This document shows positions 35,801 to 48,600 of a DNA stretch of 64,000 nucleotides, piece by piece. The DNA lies in assembly GCF_025698545.1 (NCBI RefSeq), contig NC_068575.1, positions 52,275,980 to 52,339,979 on the forward strand, given 5' to 3'. The translations under genes and the position numbers were made by a program. Origin of the DNA: Gossypium raimondii. Lineage: Eukaryota; Streptophyta; Magnoliopsida; Malvales; Malvaceae. Below the pieces are notes generated by a model. It was not told the DNA's origin, did no database searches, and saw nothing but the letters and a program-made list of their open reading frames with translations. Position 1 is the stretch's first letter; each line of letters starts with the position of its first letter.

Positions 35801-38800
35801 TGGATTGGTCTTTGACAAGCAATTTTCTAGGACTATTCAGGTGATTGCCTACACTTTTTGCACACTACCGACCAGTGTTCCATCTACTATCTTCTTCAAT
35901 GAATTTGCTTTTACAATTTGTTAATACCTTAAGTAGCTTACGTTCTGGTAGTTTCTTCTCTAGGTTCTGGAAGGCTCTCCAGCTTTATGCAGGTTTCAAC
36001 ATCATCTTGCTTTATGTGTACCAGATCCCTTTAGAGTTTTCAGATATGTTACAGAGGATTGCTGATTTTGTTGGTCTATTCAAAATATCTTCAACATCTG
36101 AGTGGCCTGAAATATGCTCTGCTGTTTCTCTTGTACTTTTTTACATCATGGTATGTGTGAGTTGTATTACTATAGATTTGATTCCGTAAGGTTCTATCTG
36201 AACCTTTAAATGAAGTGCAAAACACTCTTCCCTCTTCTTAGAATTTTGGATTCTGCAAGCTACTTCATTGTGGTCTATCTTGTGTCTGACATTTATCCTT
36301 ATGATATAGTATTTTCTTGATATTACAAATTTAATATGTTTTGAAGTGTTCTTTTTCCTTTTCCTTTAATTTCTCAATATGCATATGAATTATGCATATA
36401 TGTTGAAAACTTTTAAGCGGTGTTATCTCACATCTATTGAATATTGGGTTTTTAAAGTCAAATCTTTCCATCTACCACCATTTGGTTAGGTTGGATGCTT
36501 AACATGGTATCAGAGCCTTGATGAGCTTTGGTGAGGTTGTCTACATGTAGGCCCTGTGAGCTACACGTGAGGGGAGAGTGTCACTTAAGTGGTGTTATCC
36601 CACATCTGCTAAGTTTTGGGTTTCCTATATGTGGTCTTACATTAAAACTGTTGTTTAACTCTTATATATTTATTGACTGTTTTGGTCTGGGTGTATAATT
36701 CTTCTATTTAAGCATTCCAACTTGTAGTGCAGCTATCCTATGTCAAATACGATTTGGAGGAAATGGATTTTATCATGTCCATGCAAGAAAGTAACTTGAC
36801 AGAGCAACTACTTCCCTCAAAGCATTCATTCTTCATTCGTCAATCAAGGTAACACACACATACATAAATACATACATATATTATTTCTGATTATTCCTGT
36901 GTTATCTGCTTCGAATTCTTAAAAGGACAGAGAAAAGATTTATGCATACACCATAATCTCAAACTCAAGGGTACTTGTTTTATTCATAGATTTATTCCTT
37001 TCTTGCATCTTTAATCTAGAAGTAGCTTTTTAATTCAAACAACCATTTGTACTGCTATATCTGTTCTGGAAATTCTCCTATACTTAACCTAAAAGTGTAT
37101 ATCTATGCTGTACCATATTGAGCAAGCTTTTCTATGTTGAATAGAGTTTTCCCGAAAAGAAGATGCTGGCGTGAGTGATAGCATATCAAGAAAAGAAAAA
37201 GGACAACTTTTATGTTTCAAAATTATGAATTGGATCACAATTATATTTGAGAAGCCATCATTTTGAATAATTTGAAAATTTGAATTTCCAGCATTTATTT
37301 AATTCCAGTTTTCTTTTAGGCTAGCTTTATTTGCTGATTTTTTACCAACATATGTGTTTTCATTTTGATAAACTACACCACACAAGATGTTCATGCACTA
37401 TTTGTGCTTCTGCTTCTTTGTTTTGAGAAAAAGGAAAAGTTCGTGCTCTAAACAATCGGTTCTTTTGAGTTCTATAATGAGTATAGCTAATTCTCCAGAT
37501 CTGGTGTACGGCATACCAATGTTTTACTACGAAAGGCAGCTTTCCGGACTTTCACCATCAACTTTTTCACTTATGGTTTTCCAGTATGATTGCTACCTTT
37601 TACTAGATGTTGCTAAACTCTCCTAGGTCTTTATTTGATTTTATCAATATTAAGGTTTATATGTAGTTTGTCAGTGGAAAATTTTTTACAGGTATCCTTG
37701 TTTGCCCTTTCCTTTTGGAGTTTTCATTTTGCAAGTATATGTGCTTTTGGGCTACTTGCATATGTTGGCTACATTCTGTATGCCCTTCCTTCGATGTTTC
37801 GTTTACACCGGTTAAATGGGCTCCTTCTTGTCTTCATTCTCTCGTGGGCTGTTAGTACCTATATATTCAATGTAGCATTTGCATTCTTGAATAGGAATTT
37901 TGGGAAGGTACTCTCTCCTTTGGAGGTTTCCAAATTCTTCATTATCATACATTTAAATAGTTCAAATTTCATTTTTCTTATGTTTTTATCAATGTTTGGG
38001 CACATGCAGGATATGGGAATTTGGGAGATGGTTGGATTTTGGCATTATCCCATACCAGGGTTTTTCTTGCTTGCACAATTTTGTCTAGGAATTTTGGTTG
38101 CTTTGGGTAATCTTGTAAATAACTCTGTTTTCGTCTACTTATCTGATAAGGATGCACTATCATCAAACAACTCTCCTGGGGAAGGTATGAAGATCTATAT
38201 TCTGAGTGCTATTGAATTCTCTTTTGGCATTTGCATGAGAGGACCATTATTAGGTTGTCTTCAGGAATCCGAATATATCTTTAGAATTCCTCAGCAGGGA
38301 CGTAATTCTGAAGTTGTGCATTTACAGAGTGAGATTTCTATTTTACAACAGCGAGCTTGAAGAGTTGTTAATTTTTCTGTTAAGATATCATTCGAAAATT
38401 TTGTTTTCATGTCCTCACTTCCTGACAGCAGATAAAACTCATTATGTTCTAAGATTTTATTTAATTATGTCTACTACTCTGGTATAGTCTTTAGACTGCG
38501 TCCTTCCTAATTCTTATCTATTTTGAGATTACTTATGGATACAAAAGGATGACAATTATATTTTAATCTATATAATCACTTCCTCATATCTCTTTTCAGT
38601 GGATGGAGAGACCAAGGTATTCATTGTGGCTACAATTGCATGGGGATTGCGAAAATGTTCTCGAGCTATCATGCTTGCTCTGATATTTATCATAGCAATG
38701 AAACCCGGATTTATCCATGCTATATATAGTATGTTTTATTAAACCTTGTCAGTTCTAGTTCTTAGTTAAGAATAATAATTTAGCATAAGGATTTTTTCCA

Positions 38801-41800
38801 ATGTTCTTATAGGAACTTTCTAATTGGTTTTATGTTCTTACCTCTGCTTCAGTAATTTTCTTTTTGATCTATCTTTTGAGCCACAACATCAGCAGAAATA
38901 TACGCCGGTCTCTGATTCTTCTTTGTGAAGCTCACTTCGCATTATTGTACCTTCTTCAGATTGATTTGATCTCTAATGCTTTGGAGCAAAAATGCTCCTC
39001 AATTTTTGAAATCATGTCGCAGTTAGGTATGCTTTTGTTTAGGTCAGTTAATTTGATTATTGGCTATTAATTAGCTTTCTTCAGGGCTTTTTGTTGTTGA
39101 CCCAAGAAAGAGAAACGGAGTAAACTATCTTCTCTAAATTGATGCAGGTGTCCTTAAACATCACAGCTCGTGGAACTTTCTGGAAATAGCTTTGCTCGGT
39201 TGCTTTTGTGCAATACATAACCATGGGTTTGAGGTGCTTTTTTCATTCTCAGCAATTGTGCAGCACACCCCTTGTCCTCCTGTTGGGTTCAGCATCTTGA
39301 GAGCTGGTTTAAACAAATCTGTCCTCTTGTCAGTATATGTATCCCCAAACACATCCTTCTGCTATGATAATCCTTCTTATGGTATAATCTCCTTTATGCT
39401 AAGAAAATTTTACCCAATAGTCCTTTGTTTTAGCTTATGTGAAATGAATATGTAAATTTTATGTTCATAATGTGTCAGAAACTTAGTGATATGATTGACA
39501 ATGTTATTTGCATATCTGTGATCATACTCTGGATAGAGTACTTGATATTTTGCATGATTGACAATACGCTCAAAGGTTATAGCAAACGGAAACTAAAAGA
39601 AGTTGGTATGACCTAAGATTAGCAGGTTTTATGGATCTAAACATGATAGAGAATGTTTTTAGATTGCTCTGTAGCTGGTTCTTACCCTGATTTTGATATG
39701 ACTGCTTTCTCTTGAAATTGTACTTCTAGAAATCTTCAATAAGACTCTATCTAAGCCCTTTTATTTGTTTTAATGTGTTGGTGATTTTACTGATCTGTAA
39801 ACCAATATTTCCAGTACCCTTTTAGCACTACAGCTCTATTGACAGCATTGTGTATGTATTTTTTTTTTTATGTTATTTCAGAGAGAACGATAGCATCATT
39901 CCTTAGTGGAATTGGGCAGAAATTTTTGTCAATATATCGATCATGTGGAACCTACATCGCTTTGCTGACTATTCTTCTTACAGTTTTCATGGTGACACCC
40001 AACTATATATCATTTGGATACATCTTCCTTCTTCTTGTTTGGATTATCGGAAGACAACTTGGTGAGAGAACAAAAAGGCACTTATGGTTTCCATTAAAAA
40101 CATATGCTGTCATGGTGTTCATTTTTGTCTATAGCTTAAGCAGTTTTACCAGCTTTAGGATTTGGTTGTCTGGATTTATGGATCTGTACTTTTATTTGGG
40201 TTATGAATCTGAAGCTTCATTGTTGGATAATATTTGGCAATCTCTAGCAGTTTTAATTGTGATGCAACTTTATAGCTATGAAAGGAGGAAGAACAAGTAC
40301 TACAGGACTAATTTTTCCAATCCTTTAGATTCTGGGGTACTTGGCTTTGCCAAGCGATTTCTGATTTGGCACAGCCAGAAGATCCTGTTTGTCTCATTAT
40401 TCTATGCGTCTCTGTCTCCAATTTGTGCTTTTGGATTCTTGTATCTACTTGGCCTTGTCATATGTTCAACTTTACCTAAGGCTTCTCGGATCCCATCCAA
40501 ATCATGCTTAGTTTATACTGGATTTCTGGTCACAACAGAGTATCTTTTTCAGATGTGGGGTAAACAAGCTGGAATGTTTCCAGGGCAAAAACATTCTGAT
40601 CTGTCACTCATTTTGGGTCTCCGAGTATATGAGCTGGGATTTTGGGGTGTAGAATCGGCCTTGAGGGGAAAGGTGCTGGTAATTACTGCCTGTGTCCTTC
40701 AGTACAATGTCTTCTTTTGGTTGGATAATATGCCAACCGGTATTTCAAATAAAGGCAAGTGGGAAGAACCTTGTCCTTTATTTTTGTCAGCAGAGGATGC
40801 CTTCACCAATGGCTTCGTGTCTAATGGGGAAGATAAACCATCTACTATTGGAACGGTACCTATAAGACAAGCCAGACCTGCAAACAGTTCGTGGGCATCT
40901 TTGAGCCTTGCTTTATCTCAAGCGCTTCGTCCTGCATCCTCGAAAGCAGGAGGCTCTGAGGTTAGCAGCGGGAGAAAATTTTCATTTGGATATTTTTGGG
41001 GAAGTACCAAGGAGATTCACAAGTGGAACAGGAAGAGGATCCTTGCACTAAGAGAAGAAAGATTTGAGACTCAGAAGGCTCTCTTAAAAATATATTTGAA
41101 ATTCTGGATAGAAAACATGTTTAACCTTCTTGGTCTTGAGATTAATATGATTGCTTTGCTTCTTGCAAGTTTCGCTTTGTTGAATGCCTTATCTATGCTA
41201 TATATTGCATTAGTTGCTGCTTGTGTTCTTTTGAATCGCTGGATAATACGTAAATTATGGCCAGTGCTTGTATTCTTGTTTGCTTCCATTCTCATCCTTG
41301 AGTATATTGCCATCTGGAAGAGTATGTTTCCTCCAAATCAACAGAGTCAGACTGAAATCCGCTGCCATGACTGCTGGAAAAACTCAGCTTCATATTTCCA
41401 GTATTGCAGGAGCTGTTGGCTGGGTATTGCTCTCTTAATCGATTTATAATTGCACCTTAAATGGGGTAGACAAGGAAAGAACAGTTTATACTTTTCTTTT
41501 TACTATTAGAAGAAAATTTGACTTGTTTTAATGATTTTGGTTTTATTATTATCCTATAATCTACTTGTACATGTCTTAATCTTTTTTATTTTTTTTGTCA
41601 GAAAGAAGTATGGTATATGTATTTCATGCGGGGATTAGAACGATTTTTAGACTGCTTTCTAAATTAGCTTTTTCACTTCTGCTTGGAAGAGGTGGTGTTA
41701 TTCCTGTCAAGTGTCAACAGTCCAAGTTTATCTATCAGTTTTAATTTTGGACCAATTGCACTTCAAATAAAGTTCTATCATCTGCTAATGATTTCCCCTT

Positions 41801-44800
41801 TACCTGTAGGACTGATCATTGATGATCCCCGAATGCTTATCAGCTACTTTTTGGTCTTTCTGCTGGCTAGTTTCAAACTTCATGCAGATCACTCATCCTA
41901 TTTCTCGCAGTCAACCTATCGGAAAATGATGTCTCAGCATAAAAATTTATTTGTTTGGCGAGATCTCTCTTTTGAAATGAAAAGCATGTGGACTTTTCTT
42001 GACTACATAAGACTTTATTGTTATTGCCATCTATTGGACCTTGTCCTGGTACTGATTTTGATTACTGGAACTCTTGAGTATGATATTCTGCACCTTGGTT
42101 ATCTTGCTTTTGCTCTTGTTTTTTTTCGGATGAGGCTTGAAATTCTCAAGAAGAAGAATAAAATGTTCAAGTTCTTGCGTATCTACAACTTCGTGGTCAT
42201 TGTTCTTTCTCTTGCCTATCAATCTCCTTTTGTAGGGGAGTTTAGTTCTGGGAAGTGCAACTCTGTGAACTACATATACGATGTCATTGGATTTTATAAG
42301 TATGACTATGGGTTTCGAATTAATACCAGATCTGTACTTGTTGAGATTATCATTTTTATGTTGGTATCCCTTCAGTCATATATGTTTTCCTCCCAAGAGT
42401 CTGATTACGTGTCACGATATCTTGAAGCAGAGCAAATTGGTGCCATTGTACGAGAGCAAGAGAAAAAAGCTGCATGGAAAACTGCACAGTTACAACAGAG
42501 TCGTGAATCTGAGGAGAAGAAACATCAGCGCAACGTGCAAGTGGAGAAGATGAAATCTGAGATGCTTAACTTGCAAATACAGCTTCATAACATGAACTCA
42601 ATTGCAAGTCTGAGTGATGTTTCTCCTGATGATGAAAGCCTACAGAGGAGTGTTTCTCTTACTTCAAATAGGGATATTGGGCCTCCTGACAAAGAGGAAA
42701 GCACTCTTTGGGAGCGAGAGCAAACTATTAAGGAGGATATTGTAGCCCCTCCTGAAGCACATGCATGTGCTGCTTGTATTAAAGGAGAAAATCCTGAAGT
42801 AGTGGAATCTCCAAAGAATTCCATGGAACATAGACCTTGTGAGATCACCGAAATTGAGCATGATGCTGATCATGCTATTTTCGATACAGAGAAAAGGGGG
42901 AAAAGCCAATCAAAGGACAATCCTTTAATTTCTGCTGTACACCTCTTAGGTGATGGTGTTTCTCAGGTACAGTCCATTGGAAATCAGGCTGTTAATAACC
43001 TTGTCAATTTCTTGAACATTAAACCTGACGATTCAGATATGAATGAGCACTCGTCTGTCAAGGGTGAGGCATATGATGAGACTGAGAGCCAAAAGATGCA
43101 GAATATGAATTTGAATCGTTCTTCTTCTCTGCAATCTGATAAAATTTCCAATACTACAAGTTTGCAGCTGGGAAGGATCTTATGCCATATATGGTCCCAA
43201 ATGCAGTCTAATAACAATGTTGTGTGCTACTGCTTATTCGTCCTTGTCTTTCTGTGGAACTTCGGTTTGCTTTCTATGGTGTATCTTGCAGCTCTTTTCT
43301 TGTATGCTCTATGTGTGAATAACGGACCAACTTATATCTTCTGGGTTATTATGCTCATTTACACTGAGGCTTACATTTTGTTTCAGTACATGTACCAAAT
43401 TGCAATCCAGCATTGTGGTTTGAGTATTAATTCAGACCTACTTCGTAACATAGGATTTCCTACTTGTGAAATCAAGTCATCTTTTGTTGTGTGTTCGTTG
43501 CCTCTATTTCTTGTCTACTTATTTACCCTCATACAGAGCTCTATAAGTGCAAAAGATGGTGAATGGATGTTCTCTACTGACTTTAACTTCCATAGGAGGA
43601 GTTCTCATTATAGAAAAGAGGTTCTTGTGAACTACAGCTGGAGCAAAAGGGTGTCAAAGTTGCTCCAATATGTAATAAATATGGTGAAACAGGTAACTAG
43701 AAGATTCTTCTGGTACTGGAAATCATTGATACAGGGAGCAGAAACTCCTCCTTATTTTGTTCAACTGTCAATGGATGTTCACTTATGGCCAGATGATGGG
43801 GTACAGCCAGAAAGGGTCGAGTCTGGTATAAACCGACTACTCGGGATAGTTCATGATGAAAGATGTACTAAAAAAATCTCTGGTCATTGCCCATTTGCTA
43901 GTAGGGTTCAGGTTCAAAGCATTAAAAGAAGTCAAGAAAACCAAAATGTAGCTTTGATTGTTTTTGAGGTGGTTTATGCATCTCGCTTGACAGGATGCAC
44001 ATCAGCAGATTGGTACAAGTCTCTAACTCCAGCAGCTGATGTGGCAAAAGAAATTCGCAAGGCAAAGCATGCTGGGCTTGTTGAAGAGATGGGATTCCCT
44101 TACCAAATACTCTCTGCAGTTGGTGGTGGAAAAAGGGAATTTGATCTCTACGCTTACATTTTTGTTGCTGATCTTACTGTTTTTTTCTTAGTCGCAATGT
44201 TCTACCAATCTCTCATAAAGAACAACAGTGAAATTTTAAATGTTTATCAGCTAGAAGATCAATTTCCCATAGAGTTCGTAATTATCTTAATGGTAAGTCT
44301 ATTTCTTCTTTCTATTCTTACCTGAATTACATTAGTATTTCTCATGGCTAAGTTATCGTTTTCTTCGCATGCTCTCTTGGCTATTGTACCTAATATCTTG
44401 TGATCTAAATCCTAATTGGGTCAAATCCTTCCATGCAGATCATCTTTTTCTTGATCGTTGTTGATCGTGTACTTTATCTATGTTCATTCGCAGCAGGAAA
44501 AGTTATTTTCTACCTTTTCAACCTCGTTCTCTTCACATATTCGATTACAAGGTATGCTTGGCGGATGAAACCTTCAGACCAGCATGCTGGAAAACTAGCA
44601 CTCCGTGCGATATTTCTTGCTAAAGCGGTTTCTTTAGCACTTCAGGGTGTACAAATTCGACATGGAATTCCTCAGAAAGCCACCTTGTATTGGCAGTTTT
44701 TGACCAGCAGGGTTTCAAGAATTAATTACTTGGGCTATAGGCTTTATCGGGCTCTACCATTTCTTTATGAATTACGATGTGTACTCGATTGGTCATGCAC

Positions 44801-47800
44801 GATGACATCTTTGACCATGTATGACTGGCTCAAAGTAAGTCTGTAACCTTTTTTTAAAGCTGTGTGCTAAAATTCAAGTTGATTTAGTTGCCTGCCCTTC
44901 TGGAAATTATACACCAACTGTAATATATCAGCTTAGAGTCGAGAAATTTAATTTTTTAGGGTAGGGAAAGGGCTAAGCTTTAGAGACTAAAGGGGCAGAA
45001 ACATACAGATTTAGGACCATTTTGGTTTCTGGAGTTCCAGAAAATTCTAACAGTGATTATTTCTTAAGTATGTGCACTTGGGTTATTGACTCAATCTAGG
45101 TTTGTTTCTTGGGTTACAAGACTGGCTTTTGGAGGCTCCAGGGAGAAACAGTTTTTTTTGTTTTTTTCTTTAAAAAAAGAAAATTATCAGAAGGAGAAAA
45201 TTGGTTTTAGTTGTGATTAATTTGAAGAATAATGAAGATGCCTGCTCGCTTGTGTGTGTGTGAGAGACAGATAGTTACTATGCCTTCAATAAACCAAAGT
45301 AGTCAGCAGGTTGTTTCTTTAATCAAAATCCTAGAATTTTATTTTCTTGCAAGGACTATGACTCTCTACAAACAAGCAATTAACTTAGGTTGGATGCCTG
45401 ACATATAATACGAAGCTAGGTCATTCCCCCATTATTTATTTGCTATTCATTATTCTGTCACTTTGTTACCCTGGTAGTTGGTACATTTGTTTCTGTTGTA
45501 ATTTTTGTTATCCCACATCAGTTAAATGGGGCTTTGTCGTTGTGCCCTTATTTTCATGTTAAACCTCTAAACCATAGGCAGAATCCTTGACAGAAAAACT
45601 TAGACAAAACTAGGAAATATTGCCCAATTCTCCAAGGGCAGAGAACGTGAAGAAAGTTCGATTCTGTTCTTCAACAATACATACTGAACTTCCCAAAATA
45701 ACAATTGCAGAACTAAGAAAAGAGCTTGTTTCATTCAACTGAGCATGCTATTACTAACATAAACTGATTACTTTTCCTGGCCCAAAAATGAAACAGAAAC
45801 AAATAAGTTAATGGACTCGGGAAATTATTCTGAAAACAAAGAAGTATCATTGTCAATTGCTATGACCTTATTGCAACAATAATTATATATACTAGCTTTT
45901 ACCTGAGACTTATTTTTGTTTTACATACTTTTACAGAAAAGTTGTTTTGAGCTAAGCAAGCAATCTTTCATTGAATCGATTTCTTGCTGATATTTGCAAG
46001 CTGACATGTTGCTTTCTTCTTAGCTGGAAGACATAAATGCAAGTCTGTACCTTGCCAAATGTGATGCAGTGTTGAATAGAGCTACGCACAGACAAGGACA
46101 GAAGCAAAAAAAAATGACCAAGTGTTGCAATGGGATCTGTCTGTTCTTTATATTAATTTGTGTTATCTGGACTCCTATGCTGGTAAGGGACTTCATAACT
46201 AGATATACTATTTACATAATATGCTATTATGTGTAGTACCTCCTACCTTGAAACCATTTGAGAAACTTTCTTGGGAGGGGCTCCTTTTGTTTATTAGCTT
46301 CTTAGTCCTTTACATTCCTGGTCTGCTAGAATCTGTTTTTTGTTTTTGAACCTTATGAATTTGCGTGCCCATATTCTCGGTGTCCAGCACCACTGAATAT
46401 GTAAATCAAATACTGGACTTAACAATCTTCTGCTTGAAACCTTATAAACATTCATGTTCTCAGATGTATTAGTTACTGATTTTCTCTAAAAGTGCACGTA
46501 TTGTTGTGCCTGGAGAACCGAAGAGAAGCTTCAGTTTTTATAATTTATGGATGTGCTAATATGGAAATGAGGAAAATTTAATGTGAAGATATATTGTAAA
46601 GGATGTGAAGAACGTTTAATATATTAATTCGACCCATTACCAATAATTCATGCCCCCTTCTTTTAAAGAAAAAAAAAATCTAGATCATTATACATGATAG
46701 TACCTATTCCTTTCGTTTACATTTCTTCTTAGCTTGAATGTATCATGCATACCTCATATGCTCACAGTTCTTTTTATCTTCACTTTGAAGGTTGTAGTTC
46801 TGTCAGAGCTGTTTTCTATTTGCTGTTTACTGTGGCCCGATGTAAATAAAGCATAGAATAAATCATAACTTTAAAGTAGTAGAAAAATCTTGGGTGATAT
46901 TACACTTATAATATGATAATATAACACGTTGCAATTTTTTTGCTGAAAGTGATGACATTGATATTGTACTAATGTGCCTATGGGCATCAGTAAGTTGTTA
47001 CTACAAGTCATACACGACTATGAATGTCTAGGTCTATTGTTACTTATGATTAGACAGAAGTAGCATCTATATATTGATCAGTCAATAAGTTTTATTTTCG
47101 TCTGTTCGGCCAGATGTACAGCAGTGGTAATCCGACAAATATTGCAAATCCCATTAATGATGCAAGTTTTCAACTAGATATTAGTACTGGTGGTGGAAGG
47201 TTGACCTTGTATCAGACAACACTCTGTGAAAAGCTCCAATGGGATAATCTCAATTCTGATGTTAATTTTGATGCCTACAATAAGAATGATATACAATTGA
47301 TATGCTGCCAAGCTGATGCAACTATTTTGTGGCTTGTCTCTGATGTAGTTCAGAGAAGGTTTATTGAGTTCCTTGACTGGGATATGGACATGATTATAAC
47401 TTCTACATGGCTGCTTACAAGAGAACGACCAAAGGGCAAGGAAGTCGTGAAATATGAGAAACCTGTTGATTCCAAGGATCTTCCAGAACCTTCAGATGTC
47501 CAAAAGGTTTTCAATGGTTCTACAATCAGCTTTAGGATATATAATCTTTATCCAAGATACTTCCGTGTCACTGGTTCCGGTGAAGTCAGATCTTTTGAGC
47601 AAGAGGTACAAAGGACTCTTCATTTGTTTTTCTTTTCCTGTTTTCCAGTGGTAGCGTTTCTTCATTTTTAGTGACTTAGGTGAGTTTGGATGGGCGGTGC
47701 TTTTACCTGCGGTTAATGTAAAAACAGCGGTGGCGGTGAAATTAGATACTGTAGCGATACTGTAGCATGAGATAAAAAGTAAGCTAAACGCGCCGCACCG

Positions 47801-48600
47801 CACCCAATCGCCCATCCAAACCCACCCTTAATATTAAAAACGCTAGACACTATATTATTGCAACTTTAAGTTACTGATCTTTCAGTCAATGAGGAAAAAG
47901 GACCCTAAATCAATGGTAGTTGTAAAAGGTTTATAATCATGATTTTTTTTTGACACAACCAAAATTTACAGGTTACTTCAGGACCTATTTCAGTGAGTGC
48001 GGATCTTGTTATCAATCGTGCAGCTTCTGAGTGGTGGTCATTCCATGATCTCGATTCATCTCATATAAGGGGCTGCGGAGGTTTGACAGGACCTACAGCC
48101 GTCATAGTATCCGAAGAAACACCACCACGTTAAGTTCTGGAAAACCATTTTTTTATGTTCTATGACTATTCTAATAACATACTGATTAATATTGCATTGT
48201 ATGACAACAGAGGGTATACTTGGAGACACGCTAAGCAAGTTCAGCATTTGGGGTCTCTACATTACTTTTGTGCTTGCTGTTGGCCGCTTTATCAGGCTTC
48301 AATGTTCCGATTTAAGAATGAGGATACCGTTTGAAAACCTGCCTTCCTGTGACAGGTAATGTTTCATATTCTTACTCGTAGACAGGTAGAGAGGATGAAG
48401 ACACGAAGTGCTATTTCACTCATTTCTTATTTCCTTGATATCCATTTATCTGGTTCTGCTTTAGGTTGATAGCCATCTGTGAAAATATATATGCTGCAAG
48501 AGCAGAAGGGGAGCTTGGGGTTGAAGAAGTCCTTTATTGGACCCTTGTGAAGATTTATAGGTCACCTCACATGCTGCTTGAGTATACCAAACCCGACTAG
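32857..48600 (+). CDS. PIEZO: PIEZO mechanosensitive cation channel homologue, 21 exons, 2476 aa
   Basis: Exons: 32857-32905, 33675-33755, 34141-34300, 34391-34548, 35684-35840, 35964-36150, 36733-36848, 37499-37583, 37692-37907, 38010-38184, 38600-38728, 38853-39026, 39148-39381, 39882-41423, 41810-44292, 44439-44834, 46024-46182, 47114-47605, 47972-48128, 48211-48355 and 48465-48600. All introns are GT-AG and every phase closes (7431 nt). Length and sequence match the Arabidopsis PIEZO protein (about 2485 aa) along its whole length. The N-terminus is MGNFLAGFLLPLLLLTAA. Many hydrophobic blade segments follow to about residue 1300, with a charged coiled coil near LEAEQIGAIVREQEKKAAW and a conserved NPLISAVHLLGDGVSQVQ segment. 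The pore module is at the C-terminus: outer helix (NGICLFFILICVIWTPML, about 2150-2167), extracellular cap (about 2168-2380, starting MYSSGNPTNIANPI), inner helix (about 2393-2412, FSIWGLYITFVLAVGRFIRL) and the cytosolic end with KIYRSPHMLLEYT. Plant PIEZO acts in vacuolar or root-tip mechanosensing and in restricting virus movement (literature knowledge). No lesion was found. Confidence 0.97.
36408..36700 (+). mobile_element. TRIM-like LTR retrotransposon relic in a PIEZO intron
   Basis: Two diverged direct repeats (ggtgttatctcacatctatt near 36419 and ggtgttatcccacatctgct near 36591) flank a primer-binding site for initiator methionine tRNA, tggtatcagagcc (36505-36517), and a purine tract gtgaggggagag (36567-36578). 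This order (LTR, PBS, PPT, LTR) within under 300 bases with no coding capacity is that of terminal-repeat retrotransposons in miniature. It lies inside the intron 36151-36732. Outer borders are approximate. Confidence 0.7.
47679..47827. mobile_element. Tourist-like MITE, 149 bp, in a PIEZO intron
   Basis: Flanked by TTA at 47676-47678 and 47828-47830. Terminal inverted repeats ggtgagtttggatgggcggt and (complement of right end) gggtgggtttggatgggcga. The centre holds the motif tactgtagcgatactgtagc. TSD and size fit PIF/Harbinger-derived Tourist elements. It lies in the intron between exons 18 and 19 and is more intact than the relative at 5416-5561. Confidence 0.85.

Noticed and set aside
41683..41809. 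In-frame upstream extension of the PIEZO exon starting at 41810
   Set aside because: The open frame continues leftwards by chance; the protein family joins ...CRSCWLG directly to the segment before DDPR, matching donor 41424 and acceptor 41809.
42585..43217. Three minus-strand frames within PIEZO exon 15
   Set aside because: Antisense shadows of a long coding exon; no homology.
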